Source of the DNA: Bacillus sp. JCM 19058
GTDB lineage: Bacteria; Bacillota; Bacilli; Bacillales_H; Bacillaceae_D
Direction: 5' to 3'
NCBI GenBank assembly: GCA_001310555.1
Contig: BAXO01000069.1
Coordinates: 1 to 28,892 of the forward strand
DNA length: 28,892 nt
The notes below the pieces were generated by a model, which saw nothing but the letters and a program-made list of their open reading frames with translations, did not search any database and had not been told where the DNA came from. Position numbers and translations under genes: made by a program. Below, piece after piece: positions 1 to 8,847 of the stretch; positions within the stretch are counted from its first letter, which is position 1, and each line of letters begins with the position of its first letter.

Positions 1-1028
1 AAAGGGCTCTATTAAGGAAGTGTTTGTCAGCGAAGGGGAAAGGTAGAAGAGGGAGTCGAGCTGTTTGAATATGAACCTGAGCAGGATTTATCGATAGAAA
101 AAGACCAGAAGCAAATTGAACTGGAAATGGCTTATATGGAAATTAATAAGCAGCAAAAGCAAAAGGAAAGGCTTGAGAAAAAAATAAAAGAAATAGGTAC
201 AAATAACACGCCTCCTGCGGAAGAGGACGAGTTTGAACCTGTTGAAGATAAGGAAACATTACAGGACGAGCTTGATCAGTTGAATTTTGATTTGCGAATG
301 AGCAATCTTCAAGCCGGTCAAATCAAAAAGGAACTCGAAGCATTTGATGAGGAGGAATCGTCTCCCATTGTGGTAAGTGAGAGCTCAGGAATCGTACTGT
401 CGATTAATCAGGATTTGGTGGAAGGGGCACCTCCAGGAGAACAGGGCGGAGGCGGACCGCTTATGGCGATCGTTTCAGATGGTCCTACTTAATCAAGAGC
501 GAAGTGAATGAGCTTTTGCTAGATTCAATCGCAGTCGATGATGAGATGAGAATTACAACGAAGAGAGGAAATGAGGGTGAATGGGTCGGAAAGATTATCG
601 AAATCGGTAAACTTCCGGTCGGAGCCGGTGAAGAGGAAGATGAGTATAACCACTTTGATGAAGGGAATCCACAAACATCGAAATATCCGTTTACTGTATT
701 GCTGGAAGAGCATGAAGGCTTAGAAGTCGGCTTCCACGTCAATCTTGAATTAATGCCTTCAGGAGAAGAACAGACGAGTGAGACGATCATGCTTCCAGAG
801 CATACGGTCGTAATTGAGGAAGAGGAGCCTTATGTATGGGCTGTGGATGTTGAAGCGGAAACACTGTACAAGCAGGTAGTCGAAATTGCGGAGACAGACG
901 ATGAATTTTTGCTCGAAATCGTTAGCGGTTTATCCCCTGAAGACTACATTGTCGATCCACACCCTTCACTAGAAGAAGGAAAGAAGGTTGAGGTCCTTGA
1001 CGATGATTCGTTTGAACAATATTTTTAA
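1..1028 (+). CDS. Periplasmic-adaptor-type membrane fusion protein of an ABC efflux system (YknX/MacA-like), N-terminus outside window
   Basis: HlyD/MacA-family adaptor that would link an ABC efflux pump to the cell envelope. The visible part begins in the first biotinyl-lipoyl half (IKEVFVSEG near base 14). It continues through a charged coiled coil (bases about 100-340, rich in E, K and Q), a second lipoyl half (SGIVLSINQDLVEGA near 390-430) and the beta-barrel region. Two single-base shifts break it, near base 43 (one G missing) and near base 491 (one base missing); reading across them gives one continuous adaptor. The protein is unusually acidic. It overlaps the start of the ATPase gene by about 26 bases, so the two are probably translationally coupled. 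Family assignment is firm; the exported substrate is unknown. The N-terminal membrane anchor is not in the window. Confidence 0.8.
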
Positions 1029-1691
1029 ATCATACAAGCTAGGAAAGGACGAAATACCAATTTTAAAGGACATTAACCTAACGATTGAAGAAGGAGAGTT
1101 TGTCGCTATTATGGGTCCGTCCGGCTCAGGAAAATCAACATTGATGAATATTCTCGGCTGTCTTGATCGCCCGACATCAGGCAGCTATGAGCTTGACTCA
1201 ATGAATATGCTATCCGGACGCGAAGGCATGCTAGCGGAAATACGCAACCGCTCGATCGGTTTTGTTTTCCAAACCTTTCACTTGCTGCCGAGACTGACAG
1301 CCCAACAAAATGTTGAGCTACCCTTAACGTATAATAAAATTAATAAAAAAGAAAGAAAGCAGCGCGCCTTGGAAGCTTTAGCGAAAGTTGGATTAGAGGA
1401 TCGTGTCTCTTTTCGTCCACCTCGCTTATCGGGGGGGCAAAAGCAAAGGGTGGCAATTGCGAGAGCATTAGTCAACGAACCAAAGTTTATTCTTGCCGAT
1501 GAGCCGACAGGTGCACTGGACTCCAAAACGGGAGAGCAGATTTTGACCCTTTTTCAAGAGCTGAACGACGAGGCGTCACAGTCATTATGATTACTCACGA
1601 TAAGGACGTCGCCGAAAAAGCCGATCGGAAGATCTTTATCTTGGATGGCGAGCTTGTTTCCGATGAGAAGGGAGAAGAAATACATGCTTGA
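1003..1691 (+). CDS. ABC transporter ATP-binding protein, MacB/YknY type
   Basis: ATPase of the efflux operon. The ATG at 1003 opens [14 protein letters not shown], the usual start of the LolD/MacB/YknY ATPase group. Walker A is GPSGSGKST, the signature is LSGGQKQR and Walker B is [12 protein letters not shown]. The frame breaks near 1570; one base later it continues as [16 protein letters not shown], which supplies the H-loop histidine, and ends at the TGA at 1689-1691. Full length is about 229 residues, normal for the family. It overlaps the adaptor upstream and the permease downstream by a few bases, a tight three-gene operon. The early stop at 1590 looks like a base-call error, since all catalytic motifs are present on both sides of it. 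Confidence 0.88.
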
Positions 1692-2911
1692 AAATATTCG
1701 CATCTCCTTCCAATCGATTTGGGCTCATAAGCTTCGCTCAATTTTGACGATGCTCGGAGTGATTATTGGAATTGCAGCAATTATCGCGATATTTGCGATC
1801 ATTGAGGGCCAGAGTGAAGCCATGAAAAGCAGCCTCATCGGCATGGGGAATAATACGATTAGTGTCGTCTATCAGGAGCCGGAAAGGCATGGGGAGGAAG
1901 GCTACTGGTTTGATAATACCTCCTATCAAAGCGCCCCGCCGATCAAGGAAGAGGCGATCGAAGCGATCCTTTCCGAACCGCATGTCAATGGCATGTCAGT
2001 GTACCACCAGTCTTGGAGCGGTGAGGTATACCATCTCATGAACTCGAGCTACCCGGAAATGTATGGAGTCGATCATCGGTACCTTGAATTGTTTCCAACT
2101 ACGATGCTTTCTGGCCGCTCATTTTCTACGGACGATTATGAAACATACAGTCAGGTTGTGCTAATTAATGAAGAGCTGCAAAACGAATTGTTCCCGGATG
2201 GGGATGTCCTTCACAAAATTATTGATGTATCGGGCCATCCTTTTCGGGTCATCGGGGTATTTTCAGAATCTCCGGAAGACGGAGAAGCATTTTGGGGGTA
2301 CTGGTCACAGCCTAAAATGTATGTGACGAAAAATGTATGGCCGTTGCTCAACGGCTTTGATGCCCCGATGCAAGTCGCCGTTCAGGCCGATTCCTCGAAT
2401 ACAATTCAGGAGGTCGGATTAATGGCTGCTTCTGTCTTAAATGCAGATTTGCCTCCGTTTGAAACCGCACAATATGAAGTCGCAGATTTCGAAAGAATGG
2501 CGGAAGAGCTCGAGGAATACAATCGGGTATTCGCTTCATTCTCGGTGGAATTGCCAGCATTTCTTTACTAGTCGGCGGAATCGGGGTCATGAATATTATG
2601 CTTGTGTCTGTAACCGAACGAACGCGTGAAATCGGGATTAAGAAGGCTCTCGGAGCTAAGCGTCATGTCGTATTGACTCAATTTCTTACTGAGGCTGTTG
2701 TGCTGACAAGCTTGGAGGGATATTCGGCATTTTGCTAGGGGTTGGAGTCGCCAAAATCATCTCGACTCTGTCAGGCATGCCGCTGTTCATCTCAATACCA
2801 GCTGTTCTCGGCTCTCTCATCTTTTCGATGGCAGTCGGAATCGTCTTCGGGCTCCTTCCGTCAATTAAAGCCTCGAAGCTACAGCCCGTCGAAGCCTTAC
2901 GCTATGAATAA
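1684..2911 (+). CDS. ABC transporter permease, MacB/YknZ (FtsX) family
   Basis: Four-helix FtsX/MacB permease. The N-terminus ([19 protein letters not shown], then a hydrophobic helix [16 protein letters not shown]) is the typical MacB start. A large extracytoplasmic domain follows, to about base 2530. The frame then shifts near 2531 and again near 2714. Read across, it gives the conserved [21 protein letters not shown] motif region followed by KKALGA, two more membrane helices, and the family ending [18 protein letters not shown]. Start chosen at the ATG overlapping the ATPase stop (ATGCTTGA), with a GAGAAGGGAGAAG ribosome site upstream. Length across shifts is about 409 residues. It works with the preceding adaptor and ATPase; the exported compound (peptide, antibiotic or lipid) cannot be told. 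Confidence 0.87.
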
Positions 2912-2933
2912 AATAAATAAGCTCGAGCAATAC

Positions 2934-2961
2934 GAGTATGGGGAGGTGCCTTTCCATACTC
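2934..2961. repeat. 8-bp inverted repeat just after the permease stop
   Basis: GAGTATGG at 2934-2941 is the exact reverse complement of CCATACTC at 2954-2961, with a 12-base loop. No T-run follows, so it is not a classic intrinsic terminator. It lies exactly where the second, truncated permease begins and may be a deletion scar or an RNA hairpin between two operon genes. Confidence 0.45.
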
Positions 2962-3255
2962 GCATTAATTTCCGTCGGTGAAGCCGTGCAAGCGCTCATT
3001 CATGTGAGGCGGCAGGAGTTTTCCATGTACGTTACGATCGGATGGACACAGAGGATGGTCCGCAAGCATTTTGGCAAGGAAGTGGCAGTGTGGTCTGGCT
3101 TGGCGTTATTAGGAGGAAGTGTGCTCGGATTTCTAATTTTACTAATTGTCCAGGTCGGTTTGATTTGGATATTGATTGGTTTAGCCGCTGCTGTTGTTTT
3201 ACTCACTTTACCGTTAGCAGTAATTCTGGCAACAATGAATTTCAAGCTTGAGTAA
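2938..3255 (+). pseudogene. C-terminal remnant of a second FtsX-family permease
   Basis: About 95 in-frame residues resemble the last quarter of an FtsX/MacB permease: LISVGEAVQALIHVRRQEF followed by MYVTIGWTQRMVRKHFGKE matches the family pattern in which a helix is followed by a charged loop (RRxEFxxxxxIGWxxxxV) and then two more helices. Two hydrophobic stretches follow (about 3100-3230). Nothing for the first three quarters lies upstream: only 26 bases separate it from the stop of the preceding complete permease. It is therefore probably the 3' tail of a lost paralogue left by deletion. The ATG at 2938 lies inside a hairpin and lacks a separate ribosome site beyond GGGGAGG. Alternatively it is a short membrane protein expressed as such; that seems less likely. 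Confidence 0.55.
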
Positions 3256-3310
3256 TGGCAGGTGCCACGCTCTTCACCTATATATACTTCCTACAGTACG
3301 AACCGATGAG

Positions 3311-3356
3311 TTACTTTTTGCAACGATCCAAGATATAATAAAGTAAGTTCACTTAC
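3311..3356 (+). promoter_or_regulatory. Possible promoter with operator-like palindrome, no gene assigned
   Basis: A perfect TATAAT lies at 3334-3339 with a weak TTACTT 17 bases upstream. Three bases after the -10 box sits the palindrome GTAAGT-TC-ACTTAC (3343-3356), the size and position expected for a TetR- or MarR-type operator. No convincing gene follows within 400 bases, so this may be a relic promoter. Confidence 0.3.
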
Positions 3357-3787
3357 ATGCTTTTTTTGCTAACAAGGACGGATGAATGATATTTAATAAG
3401 CCACAGTGCGAACGGCTAAAATAAAGGTCGGAGAAAGTGATATTAGGATGTCCGTCAGATGAAATGTAAGGGCTGTCATTGCAGTTGACGTTTTTGTTAT
3501 TTGTGAGCCAACAGCCTTATGATTTGCATTGGGTGAGAATACGGTGGATGGGCGGGGCGATAACGACCGCGAACGCCGAGCGAAAATACCGATCATCGTT
3601 TACAGGTGAAAGATTGCAAAAAAAAGAACGATAACATTCATCAGCCATAAGGCTTATAGATTCACGCACTTCAACAAGCGAAAACATCGAAGGTTTCGGT
3701 GAGGATTTGAGCTCGCCCGATGGAACCGAACACCGCTTCATTTATATGAATTAGACTCACGGTATACCAATTAGAGGAGGGATGATT
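3357..3787. other. Unassigned intergenic stretch
   Basis: About 430 bases without a gene I can support. Short open frames exist on both strands, the longest about 70 codons on the minus strand between 3393 and 3741, but none has a ribosome site, a recognised motif, or a frame that stays open across the stretch. It may hold a decayed gene; I could not identify one. Confidence 0.3.
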
Positions 3788-3862
3788 ATGAAAACATTCG
3801 TAATCCGACTAAACGTAGAGAAGCCATTCAATCATTGTCAAATAAGAGGAGGAATAGAGTGA
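3788..3862 (+). CDS. Possible 24-residue leader peptide coupled to the RsgA gene
   Basis: A strong ribosome site (AGAGGAGGG at about 3774-3782) precedes ATG 3788. The frame encodes 24 residues beginning MKTFVIRLNVEKP and ends at TGA 3860-3862, which overlaps the GTG start of the GTPase (bases GTGA). A second ribosome site for the GTPase (AAGAGGAGG, 3844-3852) lies inside this frame. The arrangement resembles translational coupling. No homologue is recognised; it may equally be a chance frame. Confidence 0.33.
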   Translation: MKTFVIRLNVEKPFNHCQIRGGIE

Positions 3863-4955
3863 ATTTAGCGAAAATAGGATGGAATTCAGATTTAGAAAAT
3901 CATTTCACCCCGCTGGCAGAGAAAGGGTATTCAGCCGGGAGAGTAACGAGTGAACATACTCATATTTATACAGTCGTCACGGAAAATGGTGAGTTAAAGG
4001 CGACGGTATCTGGGAGAATTCGAGGTAAGCTGAAGGCCGGTTAGGGAGACGAGATGAATTCCCCGTCGTTGGTGATTGGGTCATCGTACGAGAATATACG
4101 GAGGAGAAAAAAAGCCATTATTCATGGAATCCTTCCGCGAAAAAGTAAGTTTCGCGAAAGGTAGCAGGTGCCGGTGCGCATGAGCAAATCGTTGCTGCGA
4201 ATGTCGATAGCGTCTTTATTCTCAGCTCGCTTAACAAGGATTTTAATTTACGGCGTCTGGAGCGTTTTCTGGTGATGGCTTGGGAAAGCGGGTCAAACCC
4301 GGTAATCATTTTGACTAAAGCAGATTTATGTGATGATGTTGCTGAGCGGGTAGCTGAAGTTGAATGGATTTCGCAAGGAGTTCCTGTCCATGTCGTTAGC
4401 TCAGTCAGGCATCAAGGATTGGACTCATTGGAGACGTATTTACAAAAGGGGCACACAATTGCGCTCTTAGGCTCCTCTGGGGTAGGGAAATCAACCTTAA
4501 TTAACTGTTTAATAGGCGAGGAGGCCCAGCGTGTCCGTGAGATTCGAGAGGAGGACGACCGGGGCAGGCATACGACAACTCATCGTGAATTACTTTTACT
4601 CCCTAATGGAGCGCTTGTTATTGATACGCCGGGTATGCGAGAATTGCAAATTTGGGAAGCTGATGAAGGATTGAAAAGCACCTATGACGATATCGAGGAG
4701 TTAGCCAGCCAATGTCAATTTAATGATTGTATGCATGAAACGGAACCAGGCTGTGCAGTGAGTAAAGCGATCATGGCTGGAACACTTCAACCAGATAGGT
4801 TAAAAAATTACTCTAAAATGCAAGTTGAGTATGCCAGAATGGCTTTAAAAAAGCTGGGACATATCGAAGCTGTCGAAAGAGAGAAAGGGAAAAGATATGC
4901 CCAAATATTAAAACGTGAACAAAACCAGCGCCAACAAAGAAGGAATCGCCGATAA
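3859..4955 (+). CDS. rsgA: Ribosome small-subunit-dependent GTPase A (RsgA/YloQ/YjeQ family)
   Basis: Circularly permuted GTPase acting in late 30S subunit maturation. The GTG at 3859 follows AAGAGGAGG and gives an N-terminal OB-fold beginning MNLAKIGWN. The motifs come in the permuted order typical of RsgA: TKAD (G4), then GSSGVGKST (G1/P-loop), then DTPGMRE (G3). The C-terminus carries the zinc site CQFNDCMHETEPGC (C-x4-C-x-H-x5-C). Three single-base shifts fall in the OB-fold to linker region, near 4033-4041, 4111 (a run of seven A) and 4152. Across them runs the conserved LPRKSKF then RKVAG and HEQIVAANVD. Length is about 365 residues. Many Bacillaceae carry a second RsgA-like paralogue; which one this is cannot be decided here, so the symbol is family-level. 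Confidence 0.85.
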
Positions 4956-5087
4956 AGGAAGGCGCGGGTGCAACTGTCCAGGTACGTCTCCCCTTCACCA
5001 AAGCTACTTTAAATTAACTGCATGGTATCTTTCATCAACGCGCATCATAACTAAAAGGAAATCTTACCGAGGGAGGAAAAATAGCTT

Positions 5088-6002
5088 GTGATGAGTGCGT
5101 TAGTGAAATGGGGAGGCGTCCTGCTCGGACTGCTGCTAGTCATTGGTGCGAGGAGTGATGAGCAAGTGTTGGCCTATCATCATGCTGAGTTGTTAGTGGA
5201 TGTTGACTGGGTAGAAGAGCAAGCAGGTAAACCGGATATTCATATCATTGATATTCGTGATCATGACGATTATCAAGTTGGGCACATTCCTGGAGCCGTG
5301 CACCTTAATAAGAAAAAGCTGGTGGATAAACTTCATTCCGTTCCGGGGTATTTGATTGATCAAATGCAATTTGAACAGGTCATGAGGGAGACCGGTGTCG
5401 ACAATATGCAGAAAATCGTCGTATATGATGATGAAATAAACCTTGATGCCGCCCGCTTATTTTATGCACTGGAAAATTACGGGCACCATGATGTTCACTT
5501 GTTAAACGGCGGATATGCCGCATGGAGGGCAGCCCAAAAACAAATTTCGACGTTAGTCACTGAGCCTGAAGAGGGGAATTTTGTCGCACAGCGTTCGGCA
5601 ATAGCAGTGAACAAGCAATATGTCAACCATTCCATTGATATGGATGAGCGCCTCATTCTCGATGTGCGTTCTCCCGATGAGTACAGTGGAAAGGATGTTC
5701 GAACGAAGCGAGGGGGGCATATTCCGACGGCGGTTAACCTCGAATGGAGTCAAGTGCTTAGCGAAGAAGGAATTTCATTTTTTCGCCCCGAGGAAGAAAT
5801 TAAAGCACTGCTCGAACAAGCAGGAATAACTCCAGAAAAAGAGGTTATCATCTATTGTCAGCGAGCTAATCGCGCGGCCCACATGTACTTTACATTACGG
5901 TTAATGGGCTTTCATCAATTACGCGTTTACGAAGCATCGTGGGAGGAATGGGGGAATGCTCCCGAAACGCCGATTGAAAATCCTAATCGTAAAAAGGGTT
6001 AA
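5088..6002 (+). CDS. Exported two-domain rhodanese, thiosulfate/3-mercaptopyruvate sulfurtransferase-like
   Basis: Sulfurtransferase with tandem rhodanese domains and no frame defects. Residues about 6-20 form a hydrophobic helix (signal peptide or membrane anchor, no lipobox cysteine), so it probably acts outside the membrane. Domain 1 (about 35-150) has DIRDHDDYQVGHIPGAVHL but lacks the catalytic cysteine (VVYDDEIN at that site), as in the SseA/TST architecture. Domain 2 (about 175-295) has LDVRSPDEYSG, GGHIPTAVNLEW and the active-site loop CQRANRAAH, with catalytic Cys near residue 260. The ribosome site GGGAGG (5071-5076) suits the in-frame GTG 5088; ATG 5091 is also possible. It stands alone, with a terminator downstream. 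The sulfur acceptor is unknown. Confidence 0.85.
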   Translation: MMSALVKWGGVLLGLLLVIGARSDEQVLAYHHAELLVDVDWVEEQAGKPDIHIIDIRDHDDYQVGHIPGAVHLNKKKLVDKLHSVPGYLIDQMQFEQVMRETGVDNMQKIVVYDDEINLDAARLFYALENYGHHDVHLLNGGYAAWRAAQKQISTLVTEPEEGNFVAQRSAIAVNKQYVNHSIDMDERLILDVRSPDEYSGKDVRTKRGGHIPTAVNLEWSQVLSEEGISFFRPEEEIKALLEQAGITPEKEVIIYCQRANRAAHMYFTLRLMGFHQLRVYEASWEEWGNAPETPIENPNRKKG

Positions 6003-6014
6003 CTTCATTTTCGA

Positions 6015-6053
6015 AATAAGACGAGACTTCAACACGAGCCTCGTCTTATTTTT
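6015..6053 (+). terminator. Intrinsic terminator after the rhodanese gene
   Basis: AATAAGACGAG (6015-6025) pairs perfectly with CTCGTCTTATT (6040-6050), an 11-bp stem with a 14-base loop, followed by a short T-run to 6053. It starts 13 bases after the stop codon. Confidence 0.85.
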
Positions 6054-6164
6054 GTAAAATTTGCTCGCTAATATTGCAAAATGCTAGCGAAACAGGATAT
6101 GATTAGAATAATTATGAGTATTTATGCGCGGTACTATTAGCTCGAATACTGTAAAATGTTCCGC

Positions 6165-6683
6165 TTATGGCGTTAACCAATGAGAACTTTTCTCTATTTC
6201 ACGAATTTTTTGAAGCGCTTTCTTTCGCCAAGTAGCTGCGGTGTTAGTGGAAACGCCTTGTTCTGAAGCAAGCTCACCAAGCTTTTTGCCGGCAATAATG
6301 GCTTCATAAAGCCAAAGCTTCTCCCGCGGTGAAAGATAGTGAAGGTAGGGGGTGAGCAGCTCCACAATATCATTCCTCTCATATATCAATTCTCGGAAAG
6401 GAGGAAGATCACGTTCAAGCGAATCATAGAGTAGGTGCCGTTCGGCAAATTGTTGTTCTTTGCGAAGCATCATCAACATGTGACCACGAACAGTATGCAA
6501 GGCATAGGCCGAGAAGGAACCTTTGTCCGCGTCGAAATTTTTGTATGCTTCCCAAAGGGCGATAGCACCGATTTGATAATAGTCATCGTGCTGGCGGTAT
6601 AAGTTTAGCTTTTTCATTTGTGCTTTAATCAATGGCTCATACTGGTACAGAATTTCCTCAAACGGCTGTTTATCAAACGTCAT
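6165..6683 (-). CDS. Small sigma-70-family RNA polymerase sigma factor
   Basis: 172-residue sigma factor without frame defects. Region 2 is clear: DDYYQIGAIALWEAYKNFD followed by FSAYALHTVRGHMLMMLRKE matches the core-binding and -10 recognition segment. The C-terminal region 4 helix-turn-helix is YLSPREKLWLYEAIIAGKKLGELA then VSTNTAATWRKKALQKIRE. It is nearer in style to the small SigH/ComX-like and YlaC-like factors than to a housekeeping sigma. The start at 6683 has AAGGAAG upstream. It lies 29 bases after the 71-aa gene on the same strand (likely one operon) and faces comK divergently. No anti-sigma factor is recognisable. Target genes are unknown; a competence link is only suggested by position. 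Confidence 0.8.
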   Translation of the reverse strand: MTFDKQPFEEILYQYEPLIKAQMKKLNLYRQHDDYYQIGAIALWEAYKNFDADKGSFSAYALHTVRGHMLMMLRKEQQFAERHLLYDSLERDLPPFRELIYERNDIVELLTPYLHYLSPREKLWLYEAIIAGKKLGELASEQGVSTNTAATWRKKALQKIREIEKSSHWLTP

Positions 6684-6712
6684 TTTGACTTCCTTAAGGG
6701 AAGCGCGCTTTC

Positions 6713-6928
6713 CTAGTATTCCGCGGTAAGGCTAGCATAATGGATTTCGGCTGAAACGGCAGCTCCCGAAAAAGCTATAACCTCACCTTGTTCAACTAGG
6801 AATAAGCTGTTTTCACCAGAGAATTTTGCTTTTTCAGCTTTGAATCGAGGCTGAAACAAGCGAAACCCCTCGATTTTGAAAATGCTTTTGGTTTCCTCGT
6901 CATTATTGTAAGGGAAAGAATAATTCAT
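6713..6928 (-). CDS. Unknown 71-residue protein upstream of the sigma factor
   Basis: I do not recognise this protein. It is 71 residues, mixed charged and hydrophobic, with no membrane helix, signal or cysteine, and with alternating hydrophobic segments suggesting beta strands (SLFLVEQGEVIAFSG). It shares strand and spacing with the sigma factor gene, so it could be co-transcribed and might regulate it. The ATG at 6928 lacks a clear ribosome site. The downstream gene has its own. A frame-shifted fragment of a larger gene is possible, but no continuation was seen upstream. Confidence 0.5.
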   Translation of the reverse strand: MNYSFPYNNDEETKSIFKIEGFRLFQPRFKAEKAKFSGENSLFLVEQGEVIAFSGAAVSAEIHYASLTAEY

Positions 6929-7100
6929 ATTACATACGAAAGGGTGGTGGAGTCTGGACTAAAGATCAGTTAAATCATACAATATACGAAACTTGGAGCA
7001 GCCCGCTATGACATGAAGCTGACGGAACACTATTAATGCGGGAATGTTATTAATTTAGCCATACCATTTGTAATACTATTTTTAGTACCAGACGAACTGG

Positions 7101-7586
7101 ATGGATAGAACCAAAATTGACTCCTATGAGATAACCTCCTATACATTGGCGCTTCAACCAAATTACGATCCGGAGTATCAGACGCTTGCTTTTGAGGACG
7201 GCTGTGCGTATTTAGTTAGGCAATCCATTTTGCAAATTATTAAATATTCGTGTCTAATTAACGGTTCAAGCTTAAGTGGAAGACGCGAGTATTCGGAATA
7301 TGTTACGAACAAAAAGTATAAGCTTCCGATCTTATTAAGCGAAGTATGTGGGATTGTGGCGATGCCAACCCATTCATCAGAACACGTGGAGTGCTCTTGG
7401 ATTATGGCGAATCACGTAGAGCGGCTTAGACCGCGCTACAAAAATGGCAAACAGAAGGGGACATTGATTTTGTTTAACAATGGTGCAACGATTCCTGTCG
7501 ATGTCCCACATTCGCTTATGAAGAGTCAGCATCGGTTAAGCTTATCGTGTTTGGGCCATCATCTGATCCAGAGCCGTAGAAAATAA
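7101..7586 (+). CDS. comK: ComK-family competence transcription factor
   Basis: 161 residues matching the ComK family along most of their length. The N-terminus is SYEITSYTLALQPNYDPE. Then come an ILQIIKYSCLINGSSLSGRR segment, KLPILLSEVCGIVAMPTHS, a CSWIMANHVERLRP segment and TLILFNNGATIPVDVPHS, in the same order as B. subtilis ComK. B. subtilis ComK is about 30 residues longer at the C-terminus, the tail tied to MecA/ClpC control; shorter versions exist in other Bacillaceae. In B. subtilis ComK activates the DNA-uptake genes. ATG 7101 is the only in-frame ATG after the stop at 7083, and its ribosome site is poor. The promoter lacks an obvious pair of AAAA-N5-TTTT ComK boxes. It is divergent from the 71-aa gene and sigma factor. 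Confidence 0.82.
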   Translation: MDRTKIDSYEITSYTLALQPNYDPEYQTLAFEDGCAYLVRQSILQIIKYSCLINGSSLSGRREYSEYVTNKKYKLPILLSEVCGIVAMPTHSSEHVECSWIMANHVERLRPRYKNGKQKGTLILFNNGATIPVDVPHSLMKSQHRLSLSCLGHHLIQSRRK

Positions 7587-7617
7587 AAAAGGGCCCACTG
7601 AATTGTGGAGGGCCCTA
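7584..7617 (-). terminator. Intrinsic terminator for the HAD gene (minus strand), convergent with comK
   Basis: AGGGCCCTCCAC and GTGGGCCCT arms (7590-7616, read on the minus strand) form a GC-rich hairpin followed by TTTTTT on that strand (A-run at 7585-7590). On the plus strand the same hairpin lies just after the comK stop but has no T-run, so it mainly serves the minus-strand gene. Confidence 0.7.
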
Positions 7618-7620
7618 CTA

Positions 7621-8433
7621 TCAAAATATTTCTGTCAAGGAAGAAACGACCTTAACTTCGGAGTGATCGATTTCAGGTCTGTTAGGATCAATATAAATGC
7701 CTTTCATACCGAGGAGAAGAGCAGGAGCTACATCATTAATGAAATTATCTCCAATTGACACGACATCTGTTGCTTTAATTCATAATGCGCGAGCAATGCT
7801 TCAAATAGTTGTGAGGTCCGTGCTGGCTTTTTGGCAGAGCTGACAATATGCTCAAAGAGATCGGCAAGAGCTAGCTCTTTTAAGAGACGTTGCACATCTG
7901 CGCGGTCACTATTCGTTACGAGTACAAACGGTGTTGTTTTTTTCAATTTTATTAAAAAAAGAGCGCAAGCCATTCATACGAGGAAGTGAGAACTGCTTTG
8001 ACGACATATATTCCTTTGTCTTTAAATAGCTTGGGTAACAGTCGTCAACCCCGTAATGCTTTGCGGCAGCGAACGGAAGCCACCAGCCATCGCCAATAGC
8101 AATCATTGTAGAAAAATTAAAGGCGAGAGGCTCGGGATAATACTCTTGGATCTCATCCTCAGAAAGCTTGACACCGTTCCACGTATAGGCATCTGAAACC
8201 ATTAAGGTCATTGGATCAAGCTTTAGCGCATAATCACGATTAACATCATAGGCAGTCCCGACTGCGATGATATGGTTCCCTTGCTTCATTTGTTCATAAT
8301 CATGCTCGAAAGCCCTATGCTTGCTCGTCGGTAATTGCTGTTTAAGCAGCTCCGCGTAGTAGTCAAAGTGTTCTGTTCCCTCATATAGAGTACCATCGAG
8401 ATCGAAAATGATTAGTTTAGCTGATTCAATCAT
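7621..8433 (-). CDS. HAD-superfamily hydrolase (phosphatase-like)
   Basis: Haloacid-dehalogenase-type hydrolase, probably a small-molecule phosphatase. Motif I is LIIFDLDGTLYEG with both aspartates (residues about 10 and 12), motif II is FVLVTNSDR, and motif IV is VVSIGDNFINDVAPALLLGM followed by KGIYIDPNRPE. A cap domain lies between I and II. Two shifts occur: near 7940 (a run of seven T where six fit) and near 7781 (one base missing). Reading across both gives about 270 residues ending at the stop at 7621-7623. GGAAGG lies upstream of ATG 8433. It is a single gene with its own terminator. The substrate cannot be predicted. Confidence 0.82.
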
Positions 8434-8847
8434 TACGGCCTTCCACGTCCTAACCTTTTATTAGTATTCATTACTATCATAGCATATTATCGTAGCGGGA
8501 ATCATTTTCGTTTGTCAATGAGAAGAAACGATAGATTTTGTAAAAGATTCGTTAATGGTATAGATTTTCAATGATTTTTCGGTATAATGAAAGAGTATGT
8601 TTAACCAGTGAAAATATAGCTAATGCTAAAGATATTTACGTCAGAAATTGGTTCTTATCCTATTGCGTTCATCCGCCCGTGGACCTTTCTCTGTAAATAC
8701 ATTTAGACTGATTTTTTTCTCAGCGAAAAGGTAGTTTTGGAGCGTGACATAGGAGAGAGAAGTCCCATTTCCCTCTCCTCTTTAGCTGTGTTAAAGGCAG
8801 TGGAAAGAAGGACCGAATGACTTCAGCTAGGAAATGAGGGAAGCAGC
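8434..8847. other. Divergent intergenic region between the HAD gene and phnC
   Basis: About 410 bases without a supported gene. A TATAAT occurs at 8583-8588 (plus strand) with no good -35 match. AGGAGAG and CTCTCCT (about 8752-8781) could form a hairpin upstream of phnC. No phosphate- or phosphonate-responsive site was recognised. Confidence 0.35.

Noticed and set aside
3393..3741. Two overlapping minus-strand frames of about 70 codons
   Set aside because: No ribosome site and no recognised motif. They are in different frames and join only with an assumed shift.
7101..7586. ComK as truncated by a frame shift at its C-terminus
   Set aside because: Other frames after the last conserved residues do not restore the longer B. 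subtilis tail, and a terminator follows directly; a naturally short ComK is simpler.
8583..8588. TATAAT as the phnC promoter
   Set aside because: No acceptable -35 or extended -10, and it lies 260 bases from the gene.
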